NCBI GenBank assembly: GCA_035687245.1
Contig: DASRYH010000008.1
Coordinates: 193,431-257,430, forward strand
Direction: 5' to 3'
DNA: 64,000 bases
From: DASRYH01 sp035687245
GTDB lineage: Bacteria > Actinomycetota > Coriobacteriia > Anaerosomatales > PHET01
This document shows positions 24,346 through 32,989 of the stretch, in pieces. The translations under genes and the position numbers were made by a program. How positions within the stretch are numbered: position 1 is the stretch's first letter; every line of letters starts with the position of its first letter. The notes beneath the pieces were generated by a model. It searched no databases and was not told the DNA's origin. It was given only the letters and a program-made list of their open reading frames with translations.

Positions 24346-26106
24346 GTGACTCGGATCCTGCTCTCAGGTAACGAGGCGATCGCGCAAGGGGCTTGGGAAG
24401 CAGGAGCACACGCCGGCTTGGGGTATCCCGGCACTCCGTCGACCGAGACCCTCGAGCGCTTCGCCACTCTGCCCGGCGTCTACGCCGAATGGGCTCCTAA
24501 CGAGAAGGTCGCGCTCGAAGTCGCGGCCGGAGTCTCCCTGGCCGGCAAACGCTCGCTGGTCACGATGAAGCATGTCGGACTCAACGTCGCCGCCGACCCA
24601 CTCTTCACCCTTGCCTACACGGGCGTTCGCGGCGGCATCGTGATTCTTGTGGCCGACGACCCCGGAATGCACTCGTCCCAGAACGAGCAGGACAGTCACA
24701 ACTACGCCGCGTTCGCTCGCGTTCCCATGCTCGACCCGTCGGACTCTCAGGAGGCTCTTGCTTTCGCCAAGGCGGCGTTCGAGCTTTCTGAGCGCTTCGA
24801 CCTGCCGGTGCTCATTCGCAGCACGGTCCGCGTCTCCCACGCGAAGTCGCTGGTAGAGACCGGTGTGCGTGTGGAGCAGGCCACTCCAGCCGACTACCGC
24901 ACCGACCCCGCCAAGTGGGTCATGATGCCAGCCATGGCGCGTGCGCGCCGCATCGATCTCGACAAGCGCATGGCCGCCGTTGGCGAGTGGGTCGAGGACT
25001 GCGACTTCAACCGCGAGGAGATGCGCGACACGGCACTGGGTATCGTGTGCAGCGGCGTCTCCTACCAGTACGTCCGCGAAGCCGCGCCCGAAGCCTCCGT
25101 CCTCAAGCTTGGGGTGACCTACCCGCTCGCGACGGAGACGATTCGGCGGTTCGCGCAACGCGTGGACAAGCTCGTTGTGATCGAAGAGGCCGACGCCTAC
25201 CTGGCTCGCTCCATGCGAGCGGCGGGGATCGATATCTCCGAGCTCGAGCTGCCGAAGTCCGGTGAACTCTCTCCGGGTGCCATCCGTAGGGCGCTGGGGG
25301 AGCCGGAGCCTGCACTTCGCGAGGAGGAGACCTCCTTGCCTCCACGACCGCCGCTCATGTGTCCCGGCTGTCCGCACAGGCCGGTCTTCGACGCCCTGCG
25401 TAAGCTTCGGGCTGTCGTAAGCGGAGACATCGGCTGCTACACGTTAGGGGCGCTCAAGCCACTTGCGGCGATGGACTCCTGCGTAGACATGGGTGCGTCG
25501 ATCGGCATGGCCCACGGCATCGAGGTTGCCGGGGGCGTAGGGGAGAGGCCGGTAGTGGCCGTTATCGGTGACTCAACGTTTGCTCACTCGGGCATCACGG
25601 GAGTCGTTAACACGGTCTACAACGGTGGCGCCGGTACGATTCTTATCCTGGACAACCGAATCACCGCGATGACCGGGCATCAGGGCAATCCGGTCAACGG
25701 CATCACCCTTCAGAACCGGCCCTCACACGAACTCGACCTTGTGGCCCTTCTGCAGGCGATCGGGGTGCCCCGCATCCGAGTCGAAGACCCGCACAACCTC
25801 GATTCTGTGGCGTCCGCGCTCGCCGAAGAGACCGCTGCCGAAGAGCTGTCGGTGATCGTCTTCAAAGCGCCGTGCGCGCTGCTTGTACGCGAGAAGGGCG
25901 ACCCTTACGCCGTCGACGAAGATGCGTGCACGAAGTGCGCTGTCTGCGTGAAGCTCGGCTGCCCCGCAATCGGGCGCGACGAGCGTAGCCGCGTGGCCTA
26001 CATCGACACTGGTATCTGCGTCGGCTGTGGCCAGTGCGTTCAGGTCTGCAAGTACGGCGCAATCGTCCACACAGGACCGTCTTGCGACTTGGGAGGTGTC
26101 TCGTGA
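24346..26106 (+). CDS. iorA: Indolepyruvate:ferredoxin oxidoreductase, alpha subunit
   Basis: This thiamine-diphosphate enzyme subunit of 586 residues oxidatively decarboxylates aryl-pyruvates (indolepyruvate, phenylpyruvate) to aryl-acetyl-CoA while reducing ferredoxin. It has the N-terminal pyrimidine-binding region (LGYPGTPSTE), the TPP region with GDIGCYTLGAL and GDSTFAHSGI, and a C-terminal 2[4Fe-4S] ferredoxin domain (CTKCAVCVKLGCP and CVGCGQCVQVCK). The GTG start follows an AAGGGG site. It overlaps iorB by four bases. An oxygen-sensitive enzyme like this implies anaerobic amino acid fermentation. Confidence 0.95.
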   Translation: MTRILLSGNEAIAQGAWEAGAHAGLGYPGTPSTETLERFATLPGVYAEWAPNEKVALEVAAGVSLAGKRSLVTMKHVGLNVAADPLFTLAYTGVRGGIVILVADDPGMHSSQNEQDSHNYAAFARVPMLDPSDSQEALAFAKAAFELSERFDLPVLIRSTVRVSHAKSLVETGVRVEQATPADYRTDPAKWVMMPAMARARRIDLDKRMAAVGEWVEDCDFNREEMRDTALGIVCSGVSYQYVREAAPEASVLKLGVTYPLATETIRRFAQRVDKLVVIEEADAYLARSMRAAGIDISELELPKSGELSPGAIRRALGEPEPALREEETSLPPRPPLMCPGCPHRPVFDALRKLRAVVSGDIGCYTLGALKPLAAMDSCVDMGASIGMAHGIEVAGGVGERPVVAVIGDSTFAHSGITGVVNTVYNGGAGTILILDNRITAMTGHQGNPVNGITLQNRPSHELDLVALLQAIGVPRIRVEDPHNLDSVASALAEETAAEELSVIVFKAPCALLVREKGDPYAVDEDACTKCAVCVKLGCPAIGRDERSRVAYIDTGICVGCGQCVQVCKYGAIVHTGPSCDLGGVS

Positions 26107-26693
26107 GCTGCACGACTGTGATGCTTTGCGGCGTCGGCGGCCAGGGCACCATCCTCGCCGCTGACCTGCTTGCCAAAGTGGCCGCCGCCTCGGGCCTCGA
26201 CGTGAAGCTCTCCGAGGTTCACGGCATGGCCCAGCGTGGCGGCAGCGTCGATACGATCGTCCGCTTCGGCCAGAAGGTCTACTCACCTGTCGCCGATCCG
26301 GGGACCGTCGACCATCTGGTCGCGTTCGAGCGTATCGAGGGCGCCCGCAGGATCCACTACGTGCGACCCGAGGGTCGCCTGCTCGTCAATCCCGCCACCG
26401 TTCTACCGCTGCCAGTGCTCATAGGAGACGTCGCTCACCCGCACGGACTTCTCGCGGTGCTGGAGGATGAAGGGGCGATCTTCATCGATGCGGATGAACT
26501 TGCGTGCGAGGCAGGAAGCCCGAAGTCCGCTAACGTGGTACTCATGGGCGCCCTGTCCACCGGACTCGAGTTCAGCGAAGAGACATGGAAGGACGTTATC
26601 GCCAAGCGCGTGCCGCCCAAGACGGTGGACGCGAACCTGCGCGCCTTCGATCTGGGGCGGCAGGCCTGTGAGAGGGGGTCGTGCGACCTGTGA
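26103..26693 (+). CDS. iorB: Indolepyruvate:ferredoxin oxidoreductase, beta subunit
   Basis: The 196-residue gamma-type subunit of 2-oxoacid:acceptor oxidoreductases has the GVGGQGTILAADLLA nucleotide-binding-like start at residues 10-24 and HGMAQRGGSV near residue 40. It pairs with IorA. The GTG start overlaps the iorA stop (GTGA); readings further upstream lie inside iorA. Its own stop overlaps the ACT gene start, so iorA, iorB and the ACT gene are translated as a coupled unit. Confidence 0.94.
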   Translation: MSCTTVMLCGVGGQGTILAADLLAKVAAASGLDVKLSEVHGMAQRGGSVDTIVRFGQKVYSPVADPGTVDHLVAFERIEGARRIHYVRPEGRLLVNPATVLPLPVLIGDVAHPHGLLAVLEDEGAIFIDADELACEAGSPKSANVVLMGALSTGLEFSEETWKDVIAKRVPPKTVDANLRAFDLGRQACERGSCDL

Positions 26694-27106
26694 ACGTGCG
26701 GCAGCTATCGGTCTTCATTGAGAACAAGGCCGGCCGGGTCTCTGAGGTCTCAGACACGCTTGGAGACGCCGGCATCAACATCCGGGGCTTCTCGGTCTCA
26801 GACACGGCGGACTACGGCATAGTCCGCCTGATCGTGGACGACCCGGACGCGGGCAAGGCCGCCCTCGAGGCGCGCGGCTTCACGGTCAAGACCTCTGAGG
26901 TCTTGTGCATCGACCTTCCCGACAAGCCCGGTGGGCTCGCTGGCATCCTCAAGATCGTGTCGGATGCGGGGGTCAACATCGAGTACGTCTACTCGCTCAT
27001 CTCGACCTACGTGGTCATCAACGTTGCCGACATCGACCGTGCTCAAGTCCTGCTCAAGGACAAGCCGGTCGTGCTTGTTACCCAAGAAGAGATCGCGCGC
27101 ATCTAA
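26690..27106 (+). CDS. Tandem ACT-domain protein, copy 2
   Basis: This protein of 138 residues has two ACT domains and is clearly paralogous to the one after the first paaK: QLSVFIENKAGRVSEV here against QLSVFLENKSGRLAEM there, and PDKPGGLAGIL in the second half. It probably senses an amino acid and adjusts IorAB or the linked ligase, though no target is shown by sequence. The start is ambiguous between GTG 26681, 26690 and 26696; I chose 26690 because it overlaps the iorB stop. Confidence 0.85.
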   Translation: MNVRQLSVFIENKAGRVSEVSDTLGDAGINIRGFSVSDTADYGIVRLIVDDPDAGKAALEARGFTVKTSEVLCIDLPDKPGGLAGILKIVSDAGVNIEYVYSLISTYVVINVADIDRAQVLLKDKPVVLVTQEEIARI

Positions 27107-27160
27107 AGCCACTCGTCGGAGTGCACGCGATCGCCAAAGGGAGAGAGAAAGGAGAGTCAA

Positions 27161-28363
27161 ATGCGTGGACGGATACTGCGATTGTCGCTTGCCACCCTCG
27201 AAGCTGCGCTGGCGGCGGCACTCGCCGTGACGTTGGTGGGGTGTGCAGCGACGAAGTCCGACACTGGGACTGCGTCGAAGGAGGACAAGACGCCGATCAA
27301 GATCGGTGCGGTCGTGTCTCTCACGGGTACCTACGCCGGCCTCGGTGAGCCTGAGAAGAACACGATCGAGATGGAAGTCGCACGGGTCAATGAGGCCGGA
27401 GGAGTCAACGGTCGTCCTATCGAGGTCATCATCGAGGACGACGCAACAGACGACGCGAAGGCGAATGCCGCCGCCAGCAAGCTGATCGAGAAGGACGGCG
27501 TCGTCGCTGTCATCGGTGCTACCGGCACCGGCGGAACCATGGCCATGCGTGACGTCATCACGCGCGCTGGTGTTCCACAAGTCTCCATGGCGGGTGGCAC
27601 CGTCATCACCAATCCCGTAGCTGAACTCGTGTGGGCCACGCCCTGGTCCAACACGATCGTCGCCCCGTTTGAGATTACGGCGATGCAGAAGGACGGGATC
27701 AAGAAGGTCGCGCTCATCTCTGATACCGGCGGATTCGGCAAGGATGGTCGTGCCGTGTTCACCGAGGCTGCCAAGAAGGCCGGCCTAGAGATCGTCAGCG
27801 ACCAGACGTTCAACCCGAACGACGCCGACATGAGCGCCCAGCTCACCAACATCAAGAAGTCGGGCGCGGAGGCGATCGTCATCTGGAACGCGGGCAAGGA
27901 AGCGTCTACCGTGGTCAAGAACGCCAAGGACCTCGGGATCGAGCTTCCGCTGTACGGCAGCCATGGAAACGCGCGCAAGGAGTTCGTCGAAGGCGCGGGT
28001 GACGCTGCTGAAGGCTTCCGGTTCGCAGCAGGCAAGATCCTCATGCCTGAGGCCTACGGGAAGGACAGCGAGGCGTACAAGGTCGGTACCGACTTCGTCT
28101 CCCGCTATCAAACCGAGTTCGGTGCTCCTCCGAGCACCTTCGCAGGCCACGCCTACGACGCGCTCTACATCGTCGTGGACGCAGCCAAGCGCGTGAAGGG
28201 CGACGTGACGCCCGAGTCCCTTTCGGCAGAGATCGCAAAGACCAGCGGCCTCGTCGGAATCGGCGGCACGTTCACGTTCTCTGAAACCGACCACAATGGC
28301 CTGACCGCCAACGACCTGACGCTCTACGAGGTCAAGGACGGCAACTGGTCTATCGTTCAGTAA
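27161..28363 (+). CDS. livJ: Branched-chain/aromatic amino acid ABC transporter, substrate-binding lipoprotein 1
   Basis: This 400-residue LivJ-type (periplasmic-binding family 6) lipoprotein has a signal sequence and LVGC lipobox with the lipidated Cys at about residue 28. The mature part opens with the typical IKIGAVVSLTGTYAGLG ligand-binding segment. It captures amino acids outside the membrane for LivHMGF. A second, closely similar binding protein follows after a strong hairpin, so two specificities may share one permease. AAGGAGAG precedes the ATG. Confidence 0.92.
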   Translation: MRGRILRLSLATLEAALAAALAVTLVGCAATKSDTGTASKEDKTPIKIGAVVSLTGTYAGLGEPEKNTIEMEVARVNEAGGVNGRPIEVIIEDDATDDAKANAAASKLIEKDGVVAVIGATGTGGTMAMRDVITRAGVPQVSMAGGTVITNPVAELVWATPWSNTIVAPFEITAMQKDGIKKVALISDTGGFGKDGRAVFTEAAKKAGLEIVSDQTFNPNDADMSAQLTNIKKSGAEAIVIWNAGKEASTVVKNAKDLGIELPLYGSHGNARKEFVEGAGDAAEGFRFAAGKILMPEAYGKDSEAYKVGTDFVSRYQTEFGAPPSTFAGHAYDALYIVVDAAKRVKGDVTPESLSAEIAKTSGLVGIGGTFTFSETDHNGLTANDLTLYEVKDGNWSIVQ

Positions 28364-28371
28364 ACGCACAG

Positions 28372-28406
28372 TCTGGGGCGCCGGGTCAGAGGGCCGGCGC
28401 CCCAGA
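28372..28406 (+). repeat. 13-bp perfect hairpin between the two binding-protein genes
   Basis: TCTGGGGCGCCGG (28372-28384) is fully complementary to CCGGCGCCCCAGA (28394-28406) with a nine-base loop. It lies between livJ copies and has no U-tract. It is likely a 3'-end stabiliser or partial terminator that keeps the binding protein more abundant than the permease. Confidence 0.6.
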
Positions 28407-28427
28407 AGTGACTGCAGGAGGTACACG

Positions 28428-29606
28428 ATGGGGTGGACCAGACGGATCGTGACCCTCGGCCTTGTCGCGGCACTCGGCTTCACGCTAGTGGGCTGCGGCA
28501 GCAAGTCAGGCGGAGGGGAGAGCAAGACCACTGAGCCCTACAAGATCGGCGCCGTGCTGTCTTTGACCGGCACGTACGCTGCGCTTGGCACTGCGGAGAA
28601 GAACGCCATCGAGCTCGAGGTCAAGCGCATCAACGACGCGGGTGGCATCAACGGCCGCCAGCTCGACGTGATCATCGAAGACGACGCCACCGACGAGGCT
28701 AAGGCCGTCTCGGCGGCCACGAAGCTCATCGAGCAAGACGGCGTCATCGGCATCATTGGTGCGACAGGCACAGGCCAGACGATGGCCATGCGTTCCGAGC
28801 TTCAGCGCGCGTCCATCCCGCAGGTTTCGATGGCCGGCGGCAACGCCGTGACCTCGAAGTTCGACAAGCTCGTCTTCCAGACGCCGTGGCCGAACAAGAT
28901 AGTCGTTCCGTTCGTGCTGCAGGCGATCAAGGACGCTGGCTACACCAAGGTCGCTGTGGTCTCTGACTCCGGCGGCTACGGTAAGGACGGTCACGAGATC
29001 ATCGTTGCCGAAGCGAAGAACATGGGACTGACCATCGTCAGCGACCAGACGTTCAACGCCGGCGACACCGACATGAGCGCTCAGCTCACCAACATCAAGA
29101 AGGCCGACGCCGACGCGCTGCTGATGTGGACCGCCGGCAAGGAGGCCGCGACCGTCGTCAAGAGCGCGACCGACCTCGGGCTGGGACTGCCGTTGTTCGG
29201 CGGCTCGGGCCAGGCGCGCGCTGAGTTCGCCTCAGGCTCCGGCGTGGCCGCCGAAGGCTTCGTCTTCGGCACCGGCAAGAGCCTCATGCCGTCGAACTGG
29301 CCGGAGGGCTCCGAGGAGCGCAAGGCCGTTCAGGACTTCGCCGACCGTTACAAGAAGGCCTACGGCGCAGATGCCGACATCTTTGCCGGCCATGCATTCG
29401 ACGCGGTCGGGATCGTTGCCGACGCGCTCAAGCGGGCCGAGGGCGACGTGGACTCCGCGAAGCTTCGCGATCTGATCGAGCAGACGAAGGACCTGCCTGG
29501 TTTTGGCGGGACGTTCACGTTCTCTGCGACAGACCACAATGGCCTTACCGCCGACGATCTCGCGCTCTACAAGATCGAGGGCGGCAAGTGGGTCCTTGCG
29601 AAGTGA
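28428..29606 (+). CDS. livJ: Branched-chain/aromatic amino acid ABC transporter, substrate-binding lipoprotein 2
   Basis: This 392-residue paralog of the preceding gene shares its layout: a signal sequence ending in an LVGC lipobox, then YKIGAVLSLTGTYAALG, and the same AQLTNIKK and FTFSATDHNGLTADDL segments. The pair arose by tandem duplication. AGGAGG lies upstream of the ATG. Divergence in the ligand pocket would give two substrates (for example branched-chain and aromatic amino acids), which cannot be read from sequence alone. Confidence 0.92.
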   Translation: MGWTRRIVTLGLVAALGFTLVGCGSKSGGGESKTTEPYKIGAVLSLTGTYAALGTAEKNAIELEVKRINDAGGINGRQLDVIIEDDATDEAKAVSAATKLIEQDGVIGIIGATGTGQTMAMRSELQRASIPQVSMAGGNAVTSKFDKLVFQTPWPNKIVVPFVLQAIKDAGYTKVAVVSDSGGYGKDGHEIIVAEAKNMGLTIVSDQTFNAGDTDMSAQLTNIKKADADALLMWTAGKEAATVVKSATDLGLGLPLFGGSGQARAEFASGSGVAAEGFVFGTGKSLMPSNWPEGSEERKAVQDFADRYKKAYGADADIFAGHAFDAVGIVADALKRAEGDVDSAKLRDLIEQTKDLPGFGGTFTFSATDHNGLTADDLALYKIEGGKWVLAK

Positions 29607-29642
29607 TGAGCTTGCATACACATGTACTGACTGAGGCGGCCG

Positions 29643-30515
29643 ATGTCTGAGCTGCTGCAGTTCTTCATCGCCGGCCTGAAGAACGGCGCCATATACGCAC
29701 TGCTGGCCCTGGGGTTCACGATCGTGTACGCGAGCACGGGTGCCATCAACTTCGCTCAGGGCGAGTTCTTCATGCTCGGTGGCATGCTGGGAGTCTGGTT
29801 CTCTTCGCTTGGACTGCCGCTGCCGGTCGCTGTAGTCGCCGCAATCGTGGCGACCGCGGCGATCGGCGCGGCCTTCGAGCTGTTGGCGGTCCGCCCGCTC
29901 GGTGCCGGTGACCCGCTGCGGGTCATCATGGTGACGATCGGCGGGTCGGTGATCTTGCGACAGCTCGCCCTGCACCTGTTCGGCCCGGACGAACTGCCGC
30001 TTCCTCCGTTCACTGAGGGCGCATCGATCAAGGTGCTGGGCGCCGCAATCGAGCGCCAGACCGTCTGGATCTGGGCGCTCACGCTGCTGGCGGTGCTGGG
30101 TCTGGCGTTTCTCTACCGCAAGACGGCCTTCGGCAAAGCGATGCGTGCGACGTCGTTGCAGCGTGATGCGGCGCGGCTCGTAGGCGTCGACACCGGCCGA
30201 ATGGTGACCTACTCGTTTGCGCTCGCAGCCGCACTCGGTGCGCTGGCCGGTCTCGCCGTCACGCCGCTCACGCAGACGGTCTTCGATGTCGGAGCGGGCA
30301 TCAGCGTGAAGGGCTTTGCTGCCGCCATTCTCGGCGGACTTGGCAACCCGGTGGCCGCCGTGGCTGGCGGCATCGTCCTGGGTCTGCTCGAAAGCATGAC
30401 GGCCGGCTACTTGAATCCGCTCTACAAAGACGCTGTTGCGCTCGTCGTGCTCCTAATCGTGCTGTTTGTGAAGCCGTCTGGGATCTTCGGCGGCGGCCGA
30501 AGGGAGAAGGTCTGA
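29643..30515 (+). CDS. livH: Branched-chain amino acid ABC transporter permease LivH
   Basis: This 290-residue polytopic membrane protein is of the LivH family, with about eight hydrophobic helices. It shows the N-terminal GLKNGAIYALLALGFTIVY segment and the GLGNPVAAVAGGI loop. It forms half of the permease channel with LivM. The stop overlaps the livM start (TGATG). Confidence 0.93.
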   Translation: MSELLQFFIAGLKNGAIYALLALGFTIVYASTGAINFAQGEFFMLGGMLGVWFSSLGLPLPVAVVAAIVATAAIGAAFELLAVRPLGAGDPLRVIMVTIGGSVILRQLALHLFGPDELPLPPFTEGASIKVLGAAIERQTVWIWALTLLAVLGLAFLYRKTAFGKAMRATSLQRDAARLVGVDTGRMVTYSFALAAALGALAGLAVTPLTQTVFDVGAGISVKGFAAAILGGLGNPVAAVAGGIVLGLLESMTAGYLNPLYKDAVALVVLLIVLFVKPSGIFGGGRREKV

Positions 30516-31486
30516 TGAACAGACTCCTCCGCTTCGTGCCGGCAGCCGTACTGACCATTGTGGTGGCGGTACTTCCGCTGGTGGTTGCCGACCGCTTCCT
30601 ACTCAAGGTGTTCACATTCGTGGGCCTCAACGCACTGACCGCGGTCGGGCTCGCGTTGCTCTTCGGCTATGCAGGTCAGGTATCCCTCGGACACGCCGCG
30701 TTCGTGGGCATCGGGGCCTACGCCTGTGCCTTCTGCACCACCAAGCTCGAACTGCCCTGGCTCGCAGGCTTTGCGATCGCCGCGCTGCTTTCTGCACTGG
30801 GCGGTCTGCTTCTGTCGCTGCCGAGCCTTCGGCTCAAAGGACACTACCTCGCTATGGCCTCACTGGGCTTCGGCGAGCTCATGAGCGTCGCCTTCGTTGA
30901 GGGCTCGCCGGTTACCGGCGGCGTGAACGGCCTTGGGGGCATCCCGTTCCCCGCGATCGGAGCGTTCGAGATACGCGAGCCTGCGACGCTCTACTGGCTC
31001 GTATGGGGCGTTGTGGGCCTCGCTGCGCTTATCGCGTTCAACATCACGTCTCTGCGCCCGGGTAGGGCCATGCGTTCGCTTCACGGCAGCGAGCTGGGCG
31101 CACAGGCGTGCGGCGTGGACGTCACGGGCGTCAAGGTGCGCAGTTTCGTGCTCAGCGCGGCGTTTGCGGGCATGTCGGGTGCGCTCTACGCAAGCTTCGT
31201 CGGCTTCATCTCGCCGAGCGTCTTCACGCTGTCGGTCTCAGTGAACCTGCTGGCTATGGCCGTGGTGGGCGGCACCGGCTCGCTGATTGGTCCCATCCTG
31301 TCGGCGGCGGCACTCACGCTGCTGCAGTACATAGACGCGCTCATTCCCGGCCTGGCGCGCGAGACCGCCCAGGTTGTGCAGTCCTTCCAAGCCGACATCT
31401 ACGGTCTGGCTATCGTGCTCGTGGTGCTCTTTGCACCCGGCGGCCTTGCGGGTCTGTGGCGCCGAAGGGGAGGGGAGCGCCCATGA
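30515..31486 (+). CDS. livM: Branched-chain amino acid ABC transporter permease LivM
   Basis: This 323-residue membrane permease has many hydrophobic helices and the LivM hallmarks GYAGQVSLGHAAFVGIGAYA and VVGGTGSLIGP. It pairs with LivH. It starts inside the livH stop and ends inside the livG start, so the transporter genes are translationally coupled. Confidence 0.93.
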   Translation: MNRLLRFVPAAVLTIVVAVLPLVVADRFLLKVFTFVGLNALTAVGLALLFGYAGQVSLGHAAFVGIGAYACAFCTTKLELPWLAGFAIAALLSALGGLLLSLPSLRLKGHYLAMASLGFGELMSVAFVEGSPVTGGVNGLGGIPFPAIGAFEIREPATLYWLVWGVVGLAALIAFNITSLRPGRAMRSLHGSELGAQACGVDVTGVKVRSFVLSAAFAGMSGALYASFVGFISPSVFTLSVSVNLLAMAVVGGTGSLIGPILSAAALTLLQYIDALIPGLARETAQVVQSFQADIYGLAIVLVVLFAPGGLAGLWRRRGGERP

Positions 31487-32253
31487 CGATGCTCTCTGTC
31501 AAAGGCGTCACGCGGCGTTTCGGCGGCCTTACCGCAGTCGACGGCGTCTCCTTCGACGTGCATGAAGGCACGATCAAGGCCCTTATCGGGCCCAACGGGG
31601 CCGGCAAGTCCACGCTCTTCAACTGTCTCACCGGCTTCGATACACCTAGCGAGGGGAGTGTGAGCTTCGAGGGCACGCCGCTCGTAGGCCGCTCTGCCCG
31701 GCAGGTGGTGCGGCTTGGAGTTGCGCGGACATTCCAGAACACCCAGCTGTTCGACGAGATGACGGCGCTTGAGAACGTCATGGTGGGCGCTCAGGCCCGC
31801 CAGGGGACGGGATTTGTCGCCGCAGCGCTCCGACTGCCTTCGGCGTTCGCCGAAGAGCGCAGAGCGCTTGAGGACGCGGAGCGCCTGTTGCGCCTCATCG
31901 GCATCGAGGAGTGGGCGCACTCGCTCGGACGCGACCTGCCCGCTGGCATCAGGCGGCTCGTGGAGATCGCGAGAGCCCTGGCGACCGCACCCAAGCTCGT
32001 GCTGCTCGACGAGCCGGCCGCCGGACTCAACGGCACGGAGACGCGCGAGCTGATGCATGCTCTGTTCCGCATCCGCGACGCTGGCGTCACCACCCTCATC
32101 GTTGAGCACGATATGGGACTCGTCATGGAGGTCTCGGATGAGATTGTGGTCATCGACCGGGGAGCCAAGATTGCCGAAGGCCCGCCGCGGATGATCCAGA
32201 AGGACCCGGTAGTGATAGCCGCCTATCTCGGAGAGGAGGACGTCGATGAGTGA
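31483..32253 (+). CDS. livG: Branched-chain amino acid ABC transporter ATP-binding protein LivG
   Basis: This ATPase of 256 residues has Walker A GPNGAGKST, Walker B LVLLDEPAAGLN and the LivG-type extra loop around GVARTFQNTQLF. The ABC signature is unusual: DLPAGIRRLVEIAR in place of the common LSxGQ core, which many LivG proteins also vary (LPYGxQR). The ATG at 31483 overlaps the livM stop; the reading frame is open far upstream but only antiparallel to nothing useful there, inside livM. It energises uptake with LivF. Confidence 0.92.
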   Translation: MTMLSVKGVTRRFGGLTAVDGVSFDVHEGTIKALIGPNGAGKSTLFNCLTGFDTPSEGSVSFEGTPLVGRSARQVVRLGVARTFQNTQLFDEMTALENVMVGAQARQGTGFVAAALRLPSAFAEERRALEDAERLLRLIGIEEWAHSLGRDLPAGIRRLVEIARALATAPKLVLLDEPAAGLNGTETRELMHALFRIRDAGVTTLIVEHDMGLVMEVSDEIVVIDRGAKIAEGPPRMIQKDPVVIAAYLGEEDVDE

Positions 32254-32989
32254 CACCGTGCTTGCTGTGGAAGGGCTCACATCCGGATACGGTCGCGTCG
32301 AGGTCCTCCATGGCGTGAACGTAGAGGTCCATGCGGGCGAGCTCGTAGCGCTCATCGGAGCCAACGGCGCAGGTAAGTCCACGCTGCTCAAGACGATCGT
32401 GGGCCTCGTGCCTGTTGGTCAGGGCAGCATCGCGCTTCACGGCGAGCGGCTGCATCGGCACACGCCCGAACAGCTCGTTCGCCGGGGCGTGGCGCTCGTG
32501 CCGGAGGGTCGACTGCTATTCGGCCCGATGTCGGTGCGGGAGAACCTCGAGCTGGGGGCCTACACTGCCAAGCCGCGCCTGGCGGCGGTCGCTGCGGGTC
32601 TTGAGCTCGTGCACTCGCTCTTCCCGGTACTCGAGCAGCGAGCCGTCCAGCCCGCAGCCACGCTTTCCGGTGGCGAGCAGCAGATGCTGGCTATCGGGCG
32701 CGCTCTGATGAGCGACCCAAAGGTGCTACTTCTCGACGAGCCGTCGCTCGGGCTGGCGCCCAAGGTGATCGCCGAGATCTTCACCGTGCTGGACAAGTTG
32801 CGCGCACGCGGGGTCACGATCGTACTCGTGGAGCAGGACGCGAGGCTCGCCCTTCGTCATGCGGACCGCGGCTACGTGATGCGGACTGGTCAGGTCGTCT
32901 TGAGCGGAACGTCGGCGGAGCTTCTCGCCGACGAGTCCGTGCGGAGCATCTATCTTGGGTCGGGAGACATCGAAGGGGAGTCGTCATGA
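32246..32989 (+). CDS. livF: Branched-chain amino acid ABC transporter ATP-binding protein LivF
   Basis: The 247-residue partner ATPase has Walker A GANGAGKST, signature LSGGEQQML and Walker B LLLDEPSLGLAP, the last being typical of LivF. Its ATG lies eight bases before the end of livG, and its stop overlaps the following paaK start, linking transport and CoA-ligase expression directly. Confidence 0.93.
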   Translation: MSDTVLAVEGLTSGYGRVEVLHGVNVEVHAGELVALIGANGAGKSTLLKTIVGLVPVGQGSIALHGERLHRHTPEQLVRRGVALVPEGRLLFGPMSVRENLELGAYTAKPRLAAVAAGLELVHSLFPVLEQRAVQPAATLSGGEQQMLAIGRALMSDPKVLLLDEPSLGLAPKVIAEIFTVLDKLRARGVTIVLVEQDARLALRHADRGYVMRTGQVVLSGTSAELLADESVRSIYLGSGDIEGESS

